DNA of 21,454 bases from Coemansia sp. RSA 922 (Eukaryota; Kickxellomycota; Kickxellomycetes; Kickxellales; Kickxellaceae), in NCBI GenBank assembly GCA_027577415.1, contig JANBQS010000311.1:1-21454 (forward strand), written 5' to 3'. The position numbers and the translations under genes are program-made. The notes under the pieces are model-generated. The model was given only the letters and a program-made list of their open reading frames with translations. It was not told the origin of the DNA and made no database searches. This document shows, in pieces, positions 16,100-21,454 of this stretch; within the stretch, counting starts at the first letter, position 1, and each line of letters starts with the position of its first letter.

Positions 16100-18166
16100 T
16101 TAATCTAGAGTATATGGAAGAGTAGTATTAGTAAATGTCGATATCCAACGGAGTACCTCGGTATACCATCTGATAGAGTTGGCTGGGTGAGAGGTCCAGT
16201 GATTTTCGTCGGGAAAGTACATGAGTCGTGCGGGGATGCCCTTTCTGCGCAGCAGCGTGAATGGTGCTAGAGACTGGTCGGCGGTTAGACGGAAGTCGTT
16301 GGCGCCATGGACAAACAGCGTGGGAGTAGAGAAGTTTGCTGCATAGCGCTCTGGATTAAACTGCTCGTAATGTGGACGGACATCTGGATCATAAGGAACG
16401 CCACCAAAATCGTGTTCGGGAAACCACAGCTCATCGGTAGAGTACCAAAAACTCGGTACAGAGAACATACCGTCGTGACTGACTAGAGCGCGGAACCTAT
16501 CTGTCTGAGCATTGATCCAGTTCACCATATATCCGCCATACGATGCGCCTAGAGCAACCATCCTCTTGCCATCAATATAGCTATGCTCAGCCAATAAATA
16601 GTCCAGTCCTTTCATCAGATCGTCGTAGGGATATCCGCCCCATTGCTGCTGTATGGAGTCGGTGAAGTTTTGGCCGTAGGACGATGACCCGTGGAAATTA
16701 ATCTGTACTGTGATAAACCCCGCACTAGCATATAAATTGGGGTTCCACTGCGAGTGGCCAAACGAATGCGTGTTACATTGCTGCGGTCCCCCGTGAATAA
16801 GACAGGCCAACGGGTACTGCTTACTGGGATCGAAATTCGGCGGCTTGACTAGCCATCCATGTACTAGGTCGTTGCGGGCACCAGTAAAGGTAAAATCTTG
16901 GGCGCTACCGAGATACACATTCTTTAGTACCTTTTGGTTGACTGCTGTTAATGCGCGGCGCTCGCCTGTGCTGGCAAGTCGATGGATGTCCATGGGAGTG
17001 TCCGTGTTGCTATACACAAAGACCAAGTCTTTCTTGCCCAAAAGCCGTACTGCCGACGCGCTGCCCGTCTCAGTCAACTGCTTGCGACGACCTGACTCAA
17101 CGTCAACTACATATATGTTGTTGTTACCGCTGTCGGCGACTACGGCATAGAGACTAGTCCCGTTTTGCGACCATAAAAGCGACTGTGGCGAGCGGTCCCA
17201 GTCATGCGCTACTGCTGCTACTTTTCCTGAAACCAAGTCACCGACATAAATACGCTTTTGTCCGGACTCGTATGCTGGCTCTTTGATTTGCAGCCAGGCT
17301 AACCACCGACCGTCGGGGGAAAACGCTGGGGCGCTGGAAATACCCTCGATTCCACTCGATAGCAGCCGTGGCTGGCCGGTTCCATTGATCGGTACAGTGT
17401 AAACGCCGACATTGGTCGTCCAAGATTGGTCCTCATTAGGCGTACGCACTATGAACGCGGCGTTGTGACCCTGTCGATCAACAGTGTGCTCGTCTAAGGA
17501 CCAGCGAACCAATGGGTCATGGAATGCCGTCAGGTTTAGCAACAGGTTGGTCTCCTTACCGACAACCTTCCAGTCATCCAATTCGACAGAGAAGAGAGCT
17601 GGCTTGCGTGGCGACATCCATTCGTCCCAATGACGAACCCAGAGATTATCGTAGATAAGTGCCGAGTCTCGTTTCTTCACTGCGGTTAGATCCTTGGTCT
17701 GTGCTAGACTCACATTCGGATAAACGGACGCCACAAAGACAAGACGCCCCGAACGATAGCTGACGGAGGAAATATCTATAGAAGGCGAGTATACAACTGT
17801 AGCGTTTTTTTCGTCGAGCCCCTGCCTATATAACTTGTTTTTGTGTAGGTAGCCAACGGTCTCGTTGTCGAACCAAATCGGATTGCCGTAGGTTTCGCCG
17901 CCCCTGGCTTCTGTGAGCTGCGAGATCTCTCCGGATAGGTCAACGACGTTGATATATGTCTCAGAGTTGTTGTCGGCTTGTATGTAATGAGCTTGAGTAT
18001 ACAGTATTTTGGTCGCATCGGGTGAGACGACAGGTGGACCAATGCGGTTTAGTGAGTGGAATAGTCGTATATCGAGTGGTCGACTGTTGAATGATCTACT
18101 CTCAATAGCACTGACACAGGACAGAGCGTGGAGAAAGCAAGCTCCAAAAAGTAACAACCCGTACAT
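16100..18166 (-). CDS. Secreted dipeptidyl-peptidase 5-like serine peptidase (S9C)
   Basis: A 688-residue intronless frame, close to fungal DPP V length. Residues 1-20 (MYGLLLFGACFLHALSCVSA) are a signal peptide. A beta-propeller-like region (about 40-420) precedes the alpha/beta-hydrolase domain. Catalytic residues are Ser542 in GASYGGYM, Asp624 in HGANDFRLTADQ and His656 in FPDENHW. The segments LIHGGPQQ, INFHGSSSYGQNF and WGGYPYDDLMKGLDYL match the DPP5/acylaminoacyl-peptidase branch. About ten N-glycosylation sequons (for example N66, N101, N121, N151, N211, N500, N611) fit passage through the secretory pathway. It would release dipeptides from extracellular peptides. An acylaminoacyl-peptidase activity is the main alternative but is less likely for a secreted protein. 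The ATG at 18166 is the only start that keeps the signal peptide. Confidence 0.9.
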   Translation of the reverse strand: MYGLLLFGACFLHALSCVSAIESRSFNSRPLDIRLFHSLNRIGPPVVSPDATKILYTQAHYIQADNNSETYINVVDLSGEISQLTEARGGETYGNPIWFDNETVGYLHKNKLYRQGLDEKNATVVYSPSIDISSVSYRSGRLVFVASVYPNVSLAQTKDLTAVKKRDSALIYDNLWVRHWDEWMSPRKPALFSVELDDWKVVGKETNLLLNLTAFHDPLVRWSLDEHTVDRQGHNAAFIVRTPNEDQSWTTNVGVYTVPINGTGQPRLLSSGIEGISSAPAFSPDGRWLAWLQIKEPAYESGQKRIYVGDLVSGKVAAVAHDWDRSPQSLLWSQNGTSLYAVVADSGNNNIYVVDVESGRRKQLTETGSASAVRLLGKKDLVFVYSNTDTPMDIHRLASTGERRALTAVNQKVLKNVYLGSAQDFTFTGARNDLVHGWLVKPPNFDPSKQYPLACLIHGGPQQCNTHSFGHSQWNPNLYASAGFITVQINFHGSSSYGQNFTDSIQQQWGGYPYDDLMKGLDYLLAEHSYIDGKRMVALGASYGGYMVNWINAQTDRFRALVSHDGMFSVPSFWYSTDELWFPEHDFGGVPYDPDVRPHYEQFNPERYAANFSTPTLFVHGANDFRLTADQSLAPFTLLRRKGIPARLMYFPDENHWTSHPANSIRWYTEVLRWISTFTNTTLPYTLD

Positions 18167-18639
18167 CTTTATAATACGAGAAAGAGATAATAGAGAGAAA
18201 TATAGAACAGAAAAGTATATATGGATCTTTTTGGTGTTTGCGATCTTGACGTATCACAAGAAAGGGCTCTGGCCTCCCCTTTTCCCCTCACAGTTCACAC
18301 AGATATCAAAATCGCTTGGCTTTACCCAGATGACTGGTAAACAAGGCCATGTACTGTTTTAAAAAAATTGACTGTGGGAAATGTAATATCTTGTTCCTAT
18401 AGCATCTAACTAGAAATTAATCTAGTCTCCAATCGTATACCAGATCACTGACTAGAGACCCGCTGCTTAAATGCCACATATCTATAGCTACTTTAATAGC
18501 GACTTTTTGTGTTTGTACTCTTTTTATTATTCTTTTTTGACCTGGTATGATGTCTTCTTAGAGACCATAGAGTAGCTTTTTTTTTCTCCAGTTGATATTC
18601 AACAGTGTTACTAGAGTTATTTGGAAAGAGTGTGTGCCA
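18167..18639 (-). promoter_or_regulatory. DPP5-like gene promoter region and GAA1 3' flank
   Basis: A 473-bp gap between two minus-strand genes. A TATATA (18216-18221) lies about 50 bp before the DPP5-like ATG. Further up are two AGGGG motifs on the minus strand (18276-18280 and 18284-18288), resembling stress-response elements, and a TGACGTA near 18248. TTTATT near 18524 reads as AATAAA on the minus strand and could be the GAA1 poly(A) signal. No gene or structural RNA is visible. Confidence 0.45.
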
Positions 18640-20526
18640 TCAGGGCATCAAGGCAACAATCATGCACAACAGGTTAACTGGCCAGTATACTAGGCAAACC
18701 AAGGGATAGGCCAGGCTGCCAAAGTGGTAAAAGTCGCCCAAGAACATGCGGAACGGACTCGACGTAAAGTCCAGTGGGCTCAGTCCCAAAGCCGCCCTTG
18801 ACAAGACCAAAGTGCAAACGGGTGAGGCCAGCAAAAGCATAGACACATTGGCGATTCTGCGCATCTTAGTAGTCGACGTCCATACTCTCGTCAGCACCAG
18901 CGGCAAGCCAGTGACGCCAAACAAGACTACCGCCAGACTAAAGTTCATCACTGACAGGCAGCCGACTACCACCGCTACATAAAGCTCAACGACAGCCTTG
19001 AGCTGCTTCCAGTCAACCAGCCGCTGGACACTCTCCATCCAGTAGGTATCCGAAATATGCAAGACCATTGACACTGAGGCCAACGCCATTGTGAATACAT
19101 AGGCAGTTGACGTCGTGTTTGTCAGCACAGCATATGGCACGGCAATCGGGGCCAACAGCAAAATCACGCCCAACAAGTGCACGCGCGCGATAATGCCAAT
19201 GGTGTTGGGCAGCGTGCGCCTCAAGAATGCGTAGTATGCGTTGATCCTCTCAATACGCGTCGCGGGGTTATCCGAGCGCATGTCGTCTGAACCTTGCATC
19301 CACCACAGGTGCATGGCCTGGAAGAGCAAGCTGGCAACCATTAGGCCGGCGGCCGGAATGTAATCGCCAATCGAAATGTACTTTTCGTTCGCCGGCAGAA
19401 TGTAAAAGAAGAACGACTGGTGGAAGTGCTCCAGCAGGTTGTTCAGACTGCGCAAAGTAGATTCGACCGTTCGCCCGATTGCACGAACAGTGAAGGCTGC
19501 TGGCATTACAGGGGCTACGCCAGTTCTCAGGTACTCTAGGCTGACAGGGTCAGTAGGCCGTACAATGCCAGATAGCGTCAGAGCGTCAATACGGTAGCGC
19601 AAGAATGGTGCATGCACGCCTACCGACTTTCCAATCGCCAGTGAGCTCACTTGGCGGAGCAAGAGCTGGGCGGAGCGCTTGTACTTTTCTAGCCATGTCG
19701 AAGACCGTGGTGCGTCAACCATGCCGTGCAAGTAAGCTGGAATGCGTTCGACGCGCGAAATGTACTGCACGATGTTGACCAAGTCCAAGTTCGGCAGCTG
19801 GCCGCTTTTGCCCTCAAAGAACAGCCCCATGCCAGCGTATGACTGAGCGGGCGGAAGTTCTAGACAGACAGCGGCCTGGATAATCCCGCTACGCACGTAT
19901 AGACCGCCGCCGCCATGGTACGACTTTAGCCAAGTCTCGATGCCGTGCTCTCCGCTGTCAGTCACTAGGAAAATAATGTCCTTGGCCCAGTACACTTGCT
20001 CACTGGCGTATTTGGCCAGCCCAGCCATGAGTCGCACTGCGTTAATGTTTGTCCTGTTGCTGGATGTCGTCCACGATGCGGCAATTAGCAGCGCCTCGAC
20101 CGAGTCGCTTCTGCCGGCCCGCAACACGCCGTGCACGTTTATCCCACTCATACTACCTGTGCCAGGAACCTCGCTATAAGCAAACCGCTGGATCTCGCTA
20201 TCCAAGCCCAAGCTGTCGAATGCGTGATATACAGCGCCTGCCTGGCGCTCACCCACGTCCTTGGCCGTAGACTGCAGCGCGAGCCCTGCATCAATATGGT
20301 TCATTGCAGACATGTGCTCCTCAGTTCCAAACACGGTATACACCTGGTTGGGCATCATGGCGTTCTCTGAAAAGTAACCATTGCGTGTGAAGGTTTGAAA
20401 TGGCAAAAGCAGCAGCCACACAATGCTAGCTAAGAGCAGGGGATAGGCGAGGTACGCGCTGTACTTGCGACCTAGCTTGAGTATCGGAGACGCCTTTTCG
20501 CCTTGGCCAGACAGCACCAAGGCCAT
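18640..20526 (-). CDS. GAA1: GPI transamidase complex subunit Gaa1
   Basis: A 628-residue intronless frame; yeast Gaa1 is about 610 residues. It is an ER membrane protein of the complex that attaches GPI anchors to nascent proteins. One transmembrane helix near the N-terminus (about 25-46) follows a short cytosolic tail. It leads into a large luminal domain with the M28-peptidase-like fold, visible as EALLIAASWTTSS...NINAVRLM and VYWAKDIIFLVTDSGEHGIETWL. The segment HFHQSFFFYILPANEKYISIGDYIPA is a strong Gaa1 signature. At least five hydrophobic helices fill the C-terminal 230 residues, ending in VYWPVNLLCMIVALMP. The ATG at 20526 is the first in frame and fits the family start (short tail, then membrane helix). 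Confidence 0.95.
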   Translation of the reverse strand: MALVLSGQGEKASPILKLGRKYSAYLAYPLLLASIVWLLLLPFQTFTRNGYFSENAMMPNQVYTVFGTEEHMSAMNHIDAGLALQSTAKDVGERQAGAVYHAFDSLGLDSEIQRFAYSEVPGTGSMSGINVHGVLRAGRSDSVEALLIAASWTTSSNRTNINAVRLMAGLAKYASEQVYWAKDIIFLVTDSGEHGIETWLKSYHGGGGLYVRSGIIQAAVCLELPPAQSYAGMGLFFEGKSGQLPNLDLVNIVQYISRVERIPAYLHGMVDAPRSSTWLEKYKRSAQLLLRQVSSLAIGKSVGVHAPFLRYRIDALTLSGIVRPTDPVSLEYLRTGVAPVMPAAFTVRAIGRTVESTLRSLNNLLEHFHQSFFFYILPANEKYISIGDYIPAAGLMVASLLFQAMHLWWMQGSDDMRSDNPATRIERINAYYAFLRRTLPNTIGIIARVHLLGVILLLAPIAVPYAVLTNTTSTAYVFTMALASVSMVLHISDTYWMESVQRLVDWKQLKAVVELYVAVVVGCLSVMNFSLAVVLFGVTGLPLVLTRVWTSTTKMRRIANVSMLLLASPVCTLVLSRAALGLSPLDFTSSPFRMFLGDFYHFGSLAYPLVCLVYWPVNLLCMIVALMP

Positions 20527-20798
20527 TTTGCAAAAAATAGAAAGTTAATTAGTTTACAAAAATGCGAGATTACGAAATGACAAAAGAGAGCAGTATTGAA
20601 AGACCACCAACACGTAACTGCTCTCTCAAAAGTATGTAATCCCAGCGATCCAGCCGGTAATCAATCAAAGAAGCGATTCTCATATCCACTGTTTGGAAAT
20701 GCTGTGTATTTGAAAACAGCGGCGTCAATGGCATCAAAGTTCTTGCGCTACACTCCGGTTCTGCCCTCCTGAGTACAAGTTCTGATGTACTCTTAGTT
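20527..20798 (-). promoter_or_regulatory. GAA1 upstream region with inverted repeats
   Basis: A 272-bp gap between GAA1 and the right repeat. It holds a perfect 10-bp inverted repeat, AGAGAGCAGT (20585-20594) and ACTGCTCTCT (20617-20626), 59 bp before the GAA1 ATG. A 7-bp one, GAGTACA (20771-20777) and TGTACTC (20786-20792), lies next to the repeat. These could be factor-binding sites or RNA hairpins. No gene is seen. Confidence 0.45.
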
Positions 20799-21454
20799 TA
20801 CCTTATATACCGGTATAAACAAGCCCATTAGAGGAGGCTGAGGTAGTAGTCCAAAACAGATACATATGTGCATTACGGGTGATATACATACTGGATGGCT
20901 CCGAACCTGTCGACTTGAGTTCAAATCTCGCTTCTTCAAAAAAGAATCCCACGGTCAGTGGGTACCAAACACCTACACAAATAGATTAGAAAAAGTGAAG
21001 ATGAATGCCACAACTAAAAAACAACAACATAAAAAAACAACAAAAGTTGTATATATTTTTATCATTTTTTTGCAACTGAACACTGCGTTTGTTGTCTGCG
21101 TAACTACAACTACAGATATGTGGCCCTATCCTGTCACAAGCCATGCCGAGTATTATCTGTTAACAAAACGGCATATGCAGGCGTTTTGTTGATGCTTCCA
21201 TTGCTCAGTGTAGTTTACAGGTGCGCGGCAAGTCAGTATAGGATCCTTGCTTCCGTTTCTCTATGTCTTAATAATACATATCTGCTATTACTTTTGTTCC
21301 ATGCTCTTGCTCTGCTCTAATTCACATAACACAAATACACTGTAGAATTTGTTAAAAAAAATGCTAGTGAGGCTAGAGAAGTGGACATCAGTTCGATGAC
21401 ATTAATATTACATTTCTAGAAGAAAGACTTTAAAGTCTGCCAAAGAATTTAAAG
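20799..21454 (-). repeat. Dispersed repeat, right copy (inverted relative to left copy)
   Basis: The reverse complement aligns with 1-666 over its full length, and the final 77 bases are identical to the first 77 of the window. The inner border lies at TACCTT (20799-20804), beside a 12-bp palindrome TATACCGGTATA (20806-20817) that is degenerate in the left copy. Relative to the left copy it lacks one 31-bp unit and has an extra AAC-rich stretch (about 21017-21045). Confidence 0.9.
20919..20927 (+). promoter_or_regulatory. B-box-like (tRNA T-arm-like) motif in right repeat
   Basis: GTTCAAATC, identical to the motif in the left copy and in the same place within the repeat. See the left copy for why it is not called a tRNA. 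Confidence 0.3.

Noticed and set aside
20880..20935. A tRNA gene in the repeat
   Set aside because: Only the T-arm-like segment is recognisable; no acceptor stem, D-arm or anticodon arm could be folded.
1..21454. A giant terminal-inverted-repeat element carrying eight host genes
   Set aside because: Exactly 77 nt of end identity fits an assembly k-mer junction, there is no transposase or integrase, and the genes are conserved housekeeping genes. Two independent repeat copies at contig ends explain the pattern better.

Overview
The window looks like a 21.5 kb piece of a fungal genome. It carries eukaryotic, mostly housekeeping genes with few short spliceosomal introns, (C)TAA-type branch sites, pyrimidine-rich promoters and AT-rich 3' ends. 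The gene set (Atg1, Prp28, tripeptidyl peptidase II, a secreted DPP5-type peptidase, a GH47 mannosidase, Gaa1) fits fungi. The small Cdc42SE/SPEC-like CRIB protein hints at an early-diverging, non-yeast lineage, but the exact phylum is a guess.

Layout, left to right: a dispersed repeat copy (1-666); a decayed HMG-box gene (minus, about 765-1433); three minus-strand genes, PRE7 (proteasome beta6), ATG1 (autophagy kinase, one intron) and PRP28 (splicing helicase); a divergent promoter region with three hairpin-capable inverted repeats; a small three-exon plus-strand gene (7907-8693) for a 102-residue CRIB protein with a predicted myristoyl/palmitoyl N-terminus; a long pyrimidine-rich leader with a probable 5'UTR intron; the plus-strand TPP2 and MNS1 genes; then, convergent with MNS1 across only 27 bp, the minus-strand DPP5-like gene, followed by minus-strand GAA1; and a second copy of the left repeat in inverted orientation (20799-21454).

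Functionally, PRE7 and TPP2 act in successive steps of cytosolic protein turnover. MNS1, GAA1 and the secreted peptidase belong to the ER/secretory route. No biosynthetic or operon-like logic ties the genes together, and this reads as an ordinary conserved-gene block.

The two ends look like terminal inverted repeats of a giant element, but the outermost identity is exactly 77 nt and then drops sharply. That is what a de Bruijn assembly junction with k=77 would produce. The best reading is a complete contig that breaks in two copies of the same dispersed repeat, not a cargo-carrying transposon. I found no convincing new multi-gene system. The most interesting items are the hidden CRIB gene, the HMG-box relic and the repeat family.
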